A stretch of DNA of 64,000 nt from Ilumatobacter sp963746265 (GCA_963746265.1 CAVVAM010000019.1:140401-204400), one strand, 5' to 3'; positions 41,299 to 49,301 are shown, numbered from the stretch's first letter. Numbers and translations are program-made. Notes: generated from the sequence alone by a model not told the origin.

Positions 41299-41679
41299 GT
41301 GCTCGTTCTCGACAGCGACGGTCTCGCTCGTCTCGCGGCGCGCACGAAGACATCCGTCAGGCTCATCCGGGCATTGACGGCGCAAGAGTTGTGGCCACCG
41401 CTCGTGCCGACGATGGTGCTCGTCGAGTCGCTGCACGGCGACGCGGGTCGCGATGCCAACGCGCACCGCTTTCTGAAGACGTGCATCATCGAATCGACCG
41501 TCAGCGTGAACGTTGCCCGCCGAGCGGCCGAGCTCCGCCGACGTGCCCGTACCGGCTCGGCCGTCGATGCACTCGTGGTCGCGATCGCCGAACCAGGCGG
41601 CACGGTCCTCACCGGAGACCGAGCCGATATCGAGGGGCTTGCCGCTCACGCTGTCCGCGTCAGCGTGGAGGTCATCTGA
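41299..41679 (+). CDS. VapC-like PIN-domain toxin
   Basis: A 126-residue PIN ribonuclease. The first acidic residue is in 'MLVLDSDGLARL', Glu in 'TMVLVESLHGD', and the later Asp residues in 'TGSAVDALVVAIAE' and 'VLTGDRADIEGLA', so the four-acid metal site is intact. VapC toxins cleave tRNA or rRNA and are held inactive by the VapB partner. GTG start right after vapB. Located inside the island. Confidence 0.88.
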   Translation: MLVLDSDGLARLAARTKTSVRLIRALTAQELWPPLVPTMVLVESLHGDAGRDANAHRFLKTCIIESTVSVNVARRAAELRRRARTGSAVDALVVAIAEPGGTVLTGDRADIEGLAAHAVRVSVEVI

Positions 41680-41849
41680 CGCTGCGCCACCGCGTGCTTG
41701 AGCGGATGCGTTCCCCCTCGGCCCCGGGTCCCGGGCAAGGAGGTGCACCGGCCGATGATCATGCGGTAGGTCGATCGAGCCGGGACCTCCAACACTTCCG
41801 CTCCTCTCTGTCAAGAGGTGGGTTCGGGGTGGGCACATGAGGACGTCTG

Positions 41850-42107
41850 TTGGCGTGTGCCGTCCGCGTGATCAGCTCGCACCTCGAGGCTGATTCTTCA
41901 TTGCGGCCACACCCCGAACCCGACGACGAGGTTCGACCGGGGTCGGTCGTGGTTGCATCGGCTTGCCGTACTTGGAGCTGGCGCCACACAGCTCGCCGGG
42001 CGATCCGTGACTATGTTGCACGCTCGGAGCATCGGTCCCGTGTCGCCGCAGCGGCGGAACTGATCACCGACGTGCACGCCGACGCGATCGATCGACTTGG
42101 CCGCTGA
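41850..42107 (+). CDS. Putative antitoxin of the Doc module, degenerate N-terminus
   Basis: The frame ends in 'ARRAIRDYVARSEHRSRVAAAAELITDVHADAIDRLGR', which has the look of the C-terminal half of RHH-type antitoxins paired with Doc toxins. The first 45 residues (PHPEPDDEVRPGS...) do not form an RHH strand, and no other frame gives a clean N-terminus; pieces such as 'MRTSVGV' at 41837 in another frame hint at decay by indels. Its stop lies inside the first codons of the Doc gene, so translation may be coupled. Start uncertain. Confidence 0.5.
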   Translation: MACAVRVISSHLEADSSLRPHPEPDDEVRPGSVVVASACRTWSWRHTARRAIRDYVARSEHRSRVAAAAELITDVHADAIDRLGR

Positions 42108-42486
42108 GCGTCCCGTCGAGTTCCTCGACCTCGACGACTTGATGGACCTGCCGCGGCTCCTGCTCGGCGATTCACCACCCATCCGCGATGTCGGTCTGCT
42201 GGCCTCGGCAGTCGCCCGGCCACAGACCAGCGTCGGAGGCGACGACGCCTATCCGACGATCTGGCTCAAGGCGGCTGCGCTTCTGCAGTCCGTGGTCGGA
42301 ACTCATGCCCTTGTCGACGGCAACAAGCGGCTCGGCTGGCTCTCCGTCGCGGTCTTCCTCGAGATCAATGACGTCAACGTCGCCACAGCCTCCAACGATG
42401 ACGTTTACGCGTTGGTGATGGAAGTTGCCCAGGCGGAACTCGCGCTCGACGACATCGCCGACCGGCTTCGACACCTCATCGACTGA
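42097..42486 (+). CDS. Doc-type Fic-fold toxin
   Basis: A 129-residue protein of the death-on-curing family. 'HALVDGNKRLGWLS' fits the Fic/Doc active site HxFxDxNKR with Leu for Phe. The N-terminal 'EFLDLDDLMDLPRLLLGD...RDVGLLASAVARPQ' and 'AYPTIWLKAAALLQSV' are typical of Doc. Doc phosphorylates EF-Tu and blocks translation. The TTG start at 42097 overlaps the presumed antitoxin gene by 11 bp. All catalytic residues are intact while the antitoxin looks decayed. Confidence 0.88.
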   Translation: MAAERPVEFLDLDDLMDLPRLLLGDSPPIRDVGLLASAVARPQTSVGGDDAYPTIWLKAAALLQSVVGTHALVDGNKRLGWLSVAVFLEINDVNVATASNDDVYALVMEVAQAELALDDIADRLRHLID

Positions 42487-42660
42487 TCGACGAAGCCGCG
42501 CGACTCGTCGGGCGTTCCGGAGCTGTTCGTCGCCCTCGCAGACGTGCCGATCGCGAGTGCTGTGGACCGTCCTCGATGCCTGGTGGTATGCGGGGGTCAA
42601 TAGTCTGGGCGGCATGGAATGGCGCCGGTGTCGCTGTGTGATCGCACCAGTGGGACGTCG

Positions 42661-43449
42661 ATGACGATCAGCCGGTTCCACGTCGCTGAGATGGACTGCG
42701 CTGCCGAAGAGCAGTTGGTCCGAATGGCGCTGTCCGACATCGATGGCATCAACCGCGTCAGCGTCGACCTGGACCAGCGCGACGTCGTGATCGACCACGA
42801 CACCTCGCCCGACGCGATCGGCACGGCGCTCGACGCCCTGCGCCTCGGCACCAGTCACGTCGACGACACCAGCGAGATCGACCCGCCCGGAAATGAGCAA
42901 CGAGAACGCCGGGCGCTGATCTTTGCGTTCGTGGTCAACGCCGGGTTCTTCGTCGGGGAACTCACCGTTGGTGTGATCAGCCGGTCGATGGGGCTCATCG
43001 CCGACGCGCTCGACATGGGCGCGGACGCCGGCGTGTATGCGCTCAGCCTGGCTGCTGTCGGAACCGCCACCGCTCGCAAGAAGAGGCTGGCTCGCACCAG
43101 TGGATTCGTCCAGTTCGGACTCGCAACGATCGGGCTTGTCGAGGTGATCCGCCGGTTCTTCGCGAACACCGAACTTCCCGATCCCGGATCGATGATCGTG
43201 ATGTCCCTGCTTGCACTCGCCGGCAACGTTGCCACGCTGCTTGTTCTGCACCGATTCCGTTCTGGCGAAGCGCACCTTCAAGCAAGCTGGATCTTCACCG
43301 CCAACGACATCAAGGTCAACGCCCTTGTCATCGGCGCTGCTATCGGCGTGATCGTGACCGACTCACAGATCCCGGACCTCGTCGCGGGCGGAATCATCTT
43401 CACTGTTGTGGCCAACGGTGCCCGCCGGATCCTCAGAATCAGCCATTGA
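42661..43449 (+). CDS. Cation diffusion facilitator with N-terminal HMA-like domain
   Basis: A 262-residue metal/proton antiporter-like protein. Residues 1-70 resemble an HMA domain ('SRFHVAEMDCAAEEQLVRMAL'), but the metal motif is MDCxxE rather than MxCxxC, so only one Cys remains. The rest has about six helices of the CDF family: 'NAGFFVGELTVGVISRSMGLIADALDMGAD' (helix II with Asp ligands) and 'FTANDIKVNALVIGAAIGV' (helix V, HxxxD degenerated to NDxxxN). The canonical HxxxD of helix V is therefore altered and the metal is uncertain. ATG 42661 is taken over 42619 because the HMA strand starts there. Last gene in the island. Confidence 0.78.
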   Translation: MTISRFHVAEMDCAAEEQLVRMALSDIDGINRVSVDLDQRDVVIDHDTSPDAIGTALDALRLGTSHVDDTSEIDPPGNEQRERRALIFAFVVNAGFFVGELTVGVISRSMGLIADALDMGADAGVYALSLAAVGTATARKKRLARTSGFVQFGLATIGLVEVIRRFFANTELPDPGSMIVMSLLALAGNVATLLVLHRFRSGEAHLQASWIFTANDIKVNALVIGAAIGVIVTDSQIPDLVAGGIIFTVVANGARRILRISH

Positions 43450-43619
43450 GCCCTGCCATCAGCACGATCTCGCGCACCTGGCCGAACGCAAACGTGCCGA
43501 TCCTGAGCGAGGTCTTCGGCCTCTGCCGAAACCGGCTGAGCTCGAGCTCCTGCTGGCGTCGGCGGACCCGCCGAACGTTCGCGTTTTCTGCAATTCGCGG
43601 TGGAAGCCCGTGGATGCTT

Positions 43620-43715
43620 TGGCGGAGGTGGACGGGAATCGAACCCGCCGGACGGGGATCGCCCGTCCCAACCGCTTTGAAGGCGGCGGAGCCCACCAGG
43701 TACCCAGACACCTCC
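43620..43715 (-). tRNA. selC: tRNA-Sec (anticodon TCA), CCA encoded
   Basis: Read on the minus strand it starts GGAGGTGTCTGG and ends CACCTCCGCCA. The anticodon loop CTTCAAA contains TCA, flanked by a CCGC/GCGG stem. A long variable arm with a 7-bp GGACGGG/CCCGTCC stem is present, and the T arm is GCGGG-TTCGATT-CCCGT. The 96-nt length, long extra arm and UGA-reading anticodon are diagnostic of selenocysteine tRNA. The eighth acceptor pair is a T/C mismatch. The 3' end carries the att-like 19-bp core of the island. Confidence 0.95.
43622..43640 (+). repeat. Right 19-bp att-like copy within tRNA-Sec
   Basis: Identical to 40845-40863. It covers the acceptor 3' strand and the T-arm 3' strand of the tRNA gene, the usual crossover site of tyrosine integrases. 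Confidence 0.75.
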
Positions 43716-44080
43716 CGGTAGGACCGTGAACGCTATCGGTTGCGTCAGCGGTCCGACTCGACGACGACATACTTGGATGGATCGGCGGCGACGTGCCCGT
43801 CGTCGTGCCCGGCCGCTGCGATCAACCGGCCGATGGCCAGGCGACGCCACCCGTCGGACGCGAGAAGCGGCGTGTCGCCAGCCCGGCCAGATCTCGTTCG
43901 GCGGTCAACGTCGATCGGCCTCACGACAGCTCGAGCCGAACGCCGTCACACTCCACCGGCATCGGCGCACCGAGGGCCGCCGTCACCGACGTCACGATCG
44001 AGGCATCCGCCGAGGGGTCGTCGCACGCAGTTGCACCGGCCGAACCTACCGAGCGACACGTGGTTGGTTAGCGTCGTCGC
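43716..44080. other. Intergenic region right of tRNA-Sec
   Basis: 365 bp. It contains the promoter side of tRNA-Sec, a possible short minus-strand ORF (listed) and the leader of the dehydrogenase gene. Nothing else is supported. Confidence 0.5.
43745..43924 (-). CDS. Possible 59-residue protein upstream of tRNA-Sec
   Basis: GTG at 43924 to TGA at 43745. It encodes a basic first half and then 'DGWRRLAIGRLIAAAGHDDG', ending 'KYVVVESDR'. The codon third positions of the second half are almost all G/C. Its GTG overlaps the stop of another short frame (GTGA), which may itself be a remnant. I do not recognise it; it could be the end of a decayed gene. Confidence 0.3.
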   Translation of the reverse strand: MRPIDVDRRTRSGRAGDTPLLASDGWRRLAIGRLIAAAGHDDGHVAADPSKYVVVESDR

Positions 44081-45040
44081 ATGGCCGTGCTGTTGTGTTC
44101 CGACACGTTCTGGGACGAACGGGGCGACGAGATCAGTGCAATCGATCCTGAGATCGAGGTGGTGCGGCTCGTCGGCGACCGACTCGTCGCCGACGACGAC
44201 CTCGAACGCATCACGGTCGCGTTCTTCTCACCCGACACCTGGCCCGAGCGGGCCGGCAAGTTCCTCGGCACGTGCACCAGAGCGCCCCACCTCGAATGGC
44301 TGCAGACGTTCTCCGCCGGCACCGACCACCCGATCTTCTCGACGATTCGCGACGGTGGCACGGTGGTGACGAACAGCTCGGGTTCGTCGGCTCCGTCGAT
44401 CGCTCAAACCGTGCTCATGTACCTGCTCGCCCTGAGCCGGGATCTACCGCGTCTCGCGCTCGCCCAGGCCGAGCGACGCTGGGAGCCTGGGTCGGCTCAG
44501 GACCTCGACGGTCTCCGGCTGGGCATCGTCGGTCTGGGTGAGATCGGCACGGAAGTGGCGCGCCTGGCGATTCCGTTCGGGATGGATGTCGTCGGTCTGC
44601 GGCGCACAGTCCGAGGTGACGAGATCTGCGAGTCGTGGCCGATCGATCGGCTCGACGAGTTGCTCGAACGGTCCGATGCGGTGGTCGTCGCCGCACCCCT
44701 CACCGACCACACGCGCGGCATGTTCGACCGGCCGCGATTCGCACGCATGCGGCCCGGTGCATGGTTCGTCAATGTCGGCCGCGGCGAGATCGTCGACGAG
44801 GACGCACTCGCCACGGCACTCGCCGACGGATCGCTCGGTGGTGCCGGTCTGGACGTGTTCGCAACCGAACCGCTTCCTGCCGACAGCCCACTCTGGGCGC
44901 TGCCGAATGTGATCATCACACCTCACACGTCGGGCACCACCGACCGGTCCCGACGCCGATCCGTCGACCAGTTCGTCGAGAACTTCCGGCGGTGGACGGC
45001 AGGCGAACCGCTCCGGAACCTCACCACCGCCGACAACTGA
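44081..45040 (+). CDS. D-2-hydroxyacid dehydrogenase family protein
   Basis: A 319-residue NAD(P)-dependent dehydrogenase. 'LGIVGLGEIGTEVARLAIPFGMDVVGL' is the Rossmann motif. The catalytic Arg lies in 'FVNVGRGEIVDEDAL', the Glu in 'LDVFATEPLPADSPLW' and the His in 'NVIITPHTSG'. The N-terminal substrate domain has 'WLQTFSAGTDHPIF' as in glyoxylate/hydroxypyruvate reductase-like members. Substrate unknown. Monocistronic, convergent with the GGDEF-EAL gene (3 bp between stops). Confidence 0.93.
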   Translation: MAVLLCSDTFWDERGDEISAIDPEIEVVRLVGDRLVADDDLERITVAFFSPDTWPERAGKFLGTCTRAPHLEWLQTFSAGTDHPIFSTIRDGGTVVTNSSGSSAPSIAQTVLMYLLALSRDLPRLALAQAERRWEPGSAQDLDGLRLGIVGLGEIGTEVARLAIPFGMDVVGLRRTVRGDEICESWPIDRLDELLERSDAVVVAAPLTDHTRGMFDRPRFARMRPGAWFVNVGRGEIVDEDALATALADGSLGGAGLDVFATEPLPADSPLWALPNVIITPHTSGTTDRSRRRSVDQFVENFRRWTAGEPLRNLTTADN

Positions 45041-45043
45041 CCG

Positions 45044-47575
45044 TCAGTCGAGTGTGCTCTGCCACACCCGTCGGTCGGAACGCTGCAGCCATTCGACGAT
45101 GTCGGACGACAACACCGGTTCGGAAATCGCATACCCCTGTGCGACGTCGCAACCCATCTCGCGCAGTTGGTCGAGCACGTCCAACGACTCGACACCCTCG
45201 GCGACCACGACGAGACCGAGGTTGTGGCCCAGGTCGACCGTCGACCGCACGATCACCTCGTCCTGCGGATCGACCAGCATCCGTTCCACGAAGCTCTGAT
45301 CGATCTTCAGTTCGTGCACCGGGAGACGACGCAGGTAGCTCAACGAAGAGTACCCGGTGCCGAAGTCGTCGACCGCCATCCGGATCCCGACCTGGTACAA
45401 CCCGTCGATTGTCGCTCGGGTGCGCGGCGCGTCGACGAACAACGACGATTCGGTGATCTCGAGCGTCAGTCGCGACGGTTCGACCCCGTGCGAATCGAGG
45501 TAGCCCTGCACGCGCTCGGGCAACCGGGAATCGAAGAGGTCGTGCGTCGACAGGTTGACGGCCAGCCCCATGTCGAGGCCGGCGCGCTGGAACTCGGCGA
45601 GCATCCCGATCCCGCTCGCCAGCACCAGATCGGTGAGTTGCTTGATCAGCCCGGTGTCCTCGGCGACGCGCACGAACTCGGACGGCGTGACGGTGCCCCG
45701 GACGGGGTGCACCCACCGCACGAGTGCCTCGGCGCCGACCACCGTTCCCGTCGCCAGATGCAGCTTCGGCTGGTACACGACCGTGAGCTGATCGGTCTCG
45801 ATGGCCGTCCGGAGGTCGCCGAGCATCGAGAGCCGCGCCGGGGTGCGGCGGTCGATCTCGTCGCGATAGAACTCCACCCCGGTGCGTTGCCACTTTGCGT
45901 TGTACATCGCGATATCGGCGCGACGCATCGGTTGGATCGCCTCCTCGTCGAGCGACATGATCTCGGCCACGCCGACGCTGACGGTCACCACGATCTCCAG
46001 GCCGTCGAGCGTGACGGGTCGTCCACCCTCGCGGACACAAGCGAGCGCGAGGTCGAGGATCTCCTCGCTCGATCGGCGACAGCACAGGATCGCGAACTCG
46101 TCGCCGGCGAGCCGCGCCAACGAGTCGTACGGGCCCAGGATCGACGTCATCCGACGACTGAACTCGACGAGTAACTCGTCGCCGGCGTGGTGGCCGAGTG
46201 TGTCGTTGACCTCCTTGAACCGGTCGAGGTCGAGCATCATCACGGCCCAGACGCCCGAGTCGGAGGCATGGGTCGCCTCGGAGACGTACAACTCGAAGAG
46301 CGTTCGTGCCGGCAGACCCGTGAGCGCGTCGTGGCGAGCCTCCCACTCGAGTCGCTCGTGCAGCATGCCCCGGCGGAGCGCGACCGACAGCTGACGGCCG
46401 ACGTTGTGCAGCCGCGCTCGGTCACCGTCGTCGAACTGCTCGTGCATGAGGTCGTCACGGGCGACCGCCAGGACCCCGAGTGACTCGCCGCCGTCGTCGA
46501 CCGACGTCACCAGCACGATCGGCCTCGACGACTCCGCGCTCAGACCGAGCTCCGCGATCTGGTGACGATCGAGGTCGACACCTCCACCGTCGTTCGCGAG
46601 CACACGCCACGCATCGACGTCGATGAGGCCGTCTGCGGGTACCGACAGGCCACCGGCCGCATGCACGACGGGGCCACCGTCGGCGAATCGAACGAGCACG
46701 GCGCCCGACGCACGGAACATCTGCATCGCCGACTCGACGGCGACATCGCCGATCGCCTCGACGTCGAGGGTGTCGCCGACGCGACCAGCGAAGCCGTGGA
46801 TCGTGCCGAGATCGCGCAGCTCTTGGCTCACGCCGCCGAACGCGTGCAAGACGTACCACATGCCGAGGATCGGCAACACCGACAGCAGCGTGAGCACCGG
46901 CTCGAAGAGTGCGAGGGCCACGGTCATCGCTGCCAAGACCGAGGTGACCATGTACAGCCACCACGTCGCCTGCAACTCGCTCTTGGCCCGTTGTCTGGTG
47001 TTGCCGTCGAACATCGAGATCGCCACGACGATCAGGATCGACGTGATCGGCGTGACGATCATCAGTGCCGCGGTGACGGCGACGACGACGCCCGTCGAGC
47101 CATCACCCCACCATCGGACCAGGGAATGGAACAGCAGCCCGGCGAACGCCACCTCGAACACGTGCAGGCTCATGTTGAACACGAGTTTGTCGGGGCGGTT
47201 GCGCCGGACGAAGACCAGCACCAGCAGGGTGAGCGGCACCCTGGCGAGCGGTGCGGCCACAGGAGACAGGAAGGTGAACGCGAACGCGATCGGGATCTCG
47301 TTGAGCGCGAAGGCGATCGAGTCGCGCCGGAAATGGACGTTGAAGACCGAGAGCTCGGAGACGCCGAACATCGCCATGATGGCGACGAACGTCCAGTCCC
47401 CGAACGGTTGACCGAGGTCGAGGTCGTCGGGGGTGACGGCGACGAACACCACGGTCAGGGCAAGGCACGCGCAGGCGAGCAGCATGACGCCCGCGGAGGG
47501 TCGACGAAGACCGGTCACGCTCGGTGAGGCTCGTTGAGTCTCACCCTCTGCGGTCTCCGCGGCATCGTGCGTCAC
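45044..47575 (-). CDS. Membrane-bound GAF-like/GGDEF/EAL c-di-GMP protein
   Basis: An 843-residue signalling protein. About seven or eight membrane helices (residues 28-250) form a MASE-like sensor. A GAF-like region (about 255-400) is followed by a GGDEF domain (about 415-570, signature AGDEF in 'LARLAGDEFAIL') and an EAL domain (about 590-835: 'GAEALVRW', 'LTLEITESSL', 'DDFGTGYSSLSYLRRL', 'ELKIDQSFV', 'VVAEGVES'). The EAL metal and catalytic residues look complete, so phosphodiesterase activity is likely. AGDEF is tolerated in some cyclases. GTG start with AGGAG upstream. c-di-GMP output could bear on the nearby pilus operon, which is inference. Confidence 0.95.
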   Translation of the reverse strand: MTHDAAETAEGETQRASPSVTGLRRPSAGVMLLACACLALTVVFVAVTPDDLDLGQPFGDWTFVAIMAMFGVSELSVFNVHFRRDSIAFALNEIPIAFAFTFLSPVAAPLARVPLTLLVLVFVRRNRPDKLVFNMSLHVFEVAFAGLLFHSLVRWWGDGSTGVVVAVTAALMIVTPITSILIVVAISMFDGNTRQRAKSELQATWWLYMVTSVLAAMTVALALFEPVLTLLSVLPILGMWYVLHAFGGVSQELRDLGTIHGFAGRVGDTLDVEAIGDVAVESAMQMFRASGAVLVRFADGGPVVHAAGGLSVPADGLIDVDAWRVLANDGGGVDLDRHQIAELGLSAESSRPIVLVTSVDDGGESLGVLAVARDDLMHEQFDDGDRARLHNVGRQLSVALRRGMLHERLEWEARHDALTGLPARTLFELYVSEATHASDSGVWAVMMLDLDRFKEVNDTLGHHAGDELLVEFSRRMTSILGPYDSLARLAGDEFAILCCRRSSEEILDLALACVREGGRPVTLDGLEIVVTVSVGVAEIMSLDEEAIQPMRRADIAMYNAKWQRTGVEFYRDEIDRRTPARLSMLGDLRTAIETDQLTVVYQPKLHLATGTVVGAEALVRWVHPVRGTVTPSEFVRVAEDTGLIKQLTDLVLASGIGMLAEFQRAGLDMGLAVNLSTHDLFDSRLPERVQGYLDSHGVEPSRLTLEITESSLFVDAPRTRATIDGLYQVGIRMAVDDFGTGYSSLSYLRRLPVHELKIDQSFVERMLVDPQDEVIVRSTVDLGHNLGLVVVAEGVESLDVLDQLREMGCDVAQGYAISEPVLSSDIVEWLQRSDRRVWQSTLD

Positions 47576-47638
47576 TGGCGGGACTCCTGGTTCGGTGTGC
47601 GGCCAACCTAGCGTTTGCGGACAAGCGCCCGCCAGGGT

Positions 47639-49162
47639 TCACGCCCAGGAGCTGGACGCCCACGACGACGACGCCCACGAGCTCGACGCCCACGAGCTCG
47701 ACGCCCACGAGCTCGACGCCCACGACGACGACGCCCACGACGACGACGCCCACGACGACGACGCCCACGAGCTCGACGCCCACGAGCTCGACGCCCACGA
47801 GCTCGACGCCCACGACGACGACGCCCACGAGCTCGACGCCCACGAGCTCGACGCCCACGAGCTCGACGCCCACGAGCTCGACGCCCACGAGCTCGACGCC
47901 CACGAGCTGGACGCCGGGTCGTAGTACACGACGAAGTCGGTCGGACCGGCACTGCCGATCGAGCGCTCCCAGGTCTGGCTGGTCGCGGCGGCGGTTCCGC
48001 CAACGACGGCTGCGGCGTCGACGAGGCCATTGCCGACGAACTGCTCCGGCGCGTCGATGTCGACGGCGGAATCAACGAGCAGCTGCTTGACCTGATCGGG
48101 GTCGAGATCGGGCCGAGCGTCGAGGAGAAGTGCGACGACGCCGGTCACCACGGCCGCAGCAGGGGAAGAGCCACTGGCAAGGAATTCGCGGTCGCCGAAT
48201 CGGCCCTCGGGATGGGTGACGTCGGCCTCACTGCCCGGCGCCCGCAGACTGGCGATGTGCGCGCCAGGTGCCGCCAGGTCGGGGTTGCGGACGCCGTCAC
48301 CGGCGCTCGCCCAATCGGGCACGACGCTCGCCGACGTCGAGTCGGTACCGGCGACCGCGATCACGTACGGGTCGCGCGCCGTGCTGGCGAGCCCACCACT
48401 CGACGGCCCCTGGTTGCCGGCCGCTGTGACCACCACGATCCCGGCTGCCCAGGCCCGCTCGAGCGCGGCCGCCACGGGATCGGTGCGATACGACTCGATC
48501 TCACCGGCGTCGAACGCGAGCGTCAACACCGAGATGTCATGCTCGTCGGCGTGCCGGACCACCCAGTCGATGCCGGCGACCAGGCTGGCACCGGTGACAC
48601 TGCCGTCGCTTCGTGCGACCTTCACAGAGATCAGACCGGCGTCGGGTGCGACACCGAAGAAGTCCTCGGGTCGCTCGGCAGCCCGGGCCGGGTCCGATCC
48701 CGGTTCGCGGCCGGCGATGATGCCCGCCATGTGGGTCCCGTGGCCGAAGTCGTCGCCGGGCTCGACGGTCGGGTCGGCGACATCACCACTCAGATCGACC
48801 GCCGCCACGATCTGATCGGAGAGTTCCGCGACCGGCGCGATGCCCGTGTCGATGACGGCGATGGTGACTCCGGCGCCGGTGATGCCTTGCGCCCACAGTG
48901 GGCGGACACCGATTTCCTCGGTGACGTCGTACATCGACGCCACCGCTCGCTTCGGCGAAGAGGGCCCGTCGTCCAGGTCGGCGACGACCGCCCCGCCGAG
49001 CGCGATGGTGCCGGCGGCGAGCAGAGCGATCGCGGTGGCACCCCGGGGCGGCCGCTCGCTCGACTGCGGGGATCGGGGGGCCTTCCAGACCCGGCCCCTG
49101 CGTGCATCGGGTCGACGATCGACCGGAATCGCGGCCGTGTCGGGAGTAGCAGTCATGGTCAT
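47639..49162 (-). CDS. Subtilisin-like S8 serine protease with C-terminal SSSWA repeats
   Basis: A 507-residue protease. The start at 49162 has GGAGG 7 nt upstream. The N-terminus is basic and then hydrophobic (ATAIALLAAGTIALGGAVVA), a signal or anchor. The catalytic triad is Asp in 'TIAVIDTGIAP', His in 'FGHGTHMAGIIAG' and Ser in 'LASGSSPAAAVVTG' (GTSMAxP is usual, so the Ser loop is divergent). The oxyanion Asn is in 'VTAAGNQGP'. After 'FVVYYDPA' the chain ends in 18 perfect SSSWA units (90 residues). Trp/Ser-rich C-terminal repeats occur on some actinobacterial S8 proteases. It is divergent from the Tad operon and may process surface proteins. Confidence 0.93.
   Translation of the reverse strand: MTMTATPDTAAIPVDRRPDARRGRVWKAPRSPQSSERPPRGATAIALLAAGTIALGGAVVADLDDGPSSPKRAVASMYDVTEEIGVRPLWAQGITGAGVTIAVIDTGIAPVAELSDQIVAAVDLSGDVADPTVEPGDDFGHGTHMAGIIAGREPGSDPARAAERPEDFFGVAPDAGLISVKVARSDGSVTGASLVAGIDWVVRHADEHDISVLTLAFDAGEIESYRTDPVAAALERAWAAGIVVVTAAGNQGPSSGGLASTARDPYVIAVAGTDSTSASVVPDWASAGDGVRNPDLAAPGAHIASLRAPGSEADVTHPEGRFGDREFLASGSSPAAAVVTGVVALLLDARPDLDPDQVKQLLVDSAVDIDAPEQFVGNGLVDAAAVVGGTAAATSQTWERSIGSAGPTDFVVYYDPASSSWASSSWASSSWASSSWASSSWASSSWASSSWASSSWASSSWASSSWASSSWASSSWASSSWASSSWASSSWASSSWASSSWASSSWA
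47642..47911 (-). repeat. 18 x 15-bp tandem repeat encoding SSSWA
   Basis: Two unit types alternate in blocks, differing only in the serine codons (AGC-TCG versus TCG-TCG). On the + strand they read gagctc/gagctg or gacgac between constant gacgcccac spacers, in the order 1 gagctg, 1 gacgac, 3 gagctc, 3 gacgac, 3 gagctc, 1 gacgac, 5 gagctc, 1 gagctg. All units are synonymous at protein level. Confidence 0.95.
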
Positions 49163-49220
49163 TCGGGAACCTCCATGGTTGGGACCCGCGTGGTTGGCGG
49201 CAGGTCGGCATCGGCAGCTT

Positions 49221-49271
49221 TCTCAAGTTCCTTGAGACCGGGATAGGCACTTGTCGAGAACTTGACAGTTC
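49221..49271. promoter_or_regulatory. Two inverted repeats between the S8 protease and the Tad operon
   Basis: TCTCAAG-TTC-CTTGAGA (49221-49237) is a perfect 7+3+7 palindrome. GAACT-TGAC-AGTTC (49258-49271) is a perfect 5+4+5 one. Both lie in the 190-bp divergent promoter region and are candidate operators controlling one or both genes. Confidence 0.45.
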
Positions 49272-49301
49272 ATTGACGCGACAACGGTGATCGAACACCG
49301 A

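Larger units (their letters stand above)
40845..43640. mobile_element. tRNA-Sec-associated genomic island (2.8 kb, no integrase)
   Basis: The segment is bounded by a perfect 19-bp direct repeat: the right copy (43622-43640) is the 3' end of the tRNA-Sec gene, the left copy (40845-40863) is free-standing. This is the arrangement left by site-specific integration into a tRNA 3' end. The cargo is two toxin-antitoxin modules and a metal-transporter gene. No integrase or excisionase gene lies inside, so the element is a remnant, was mobilised in trans, or is part of a larger composite. Confidence 0.6.

Noticed and set aside
40864..43619. Search for an integrase inside the island
   Set aside because: No frame shows the tyrosine recombinase R...HxxR...Y pattern or a serine recombinase motif.
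47639..47915. Regular repeats that could suggest a CRISPR array
   Set aside because: The units are 15 bp with no unique spacers, and they encode an in-frame SSSWA tail.
47595..48090. Plus-strand frames across the repeat region (AHELD/THTSST-like repeats)
   Set aside because: They are antisense translations of the same 15-bp repeat; the protease frame has catalytic motifs and a ribosome site.
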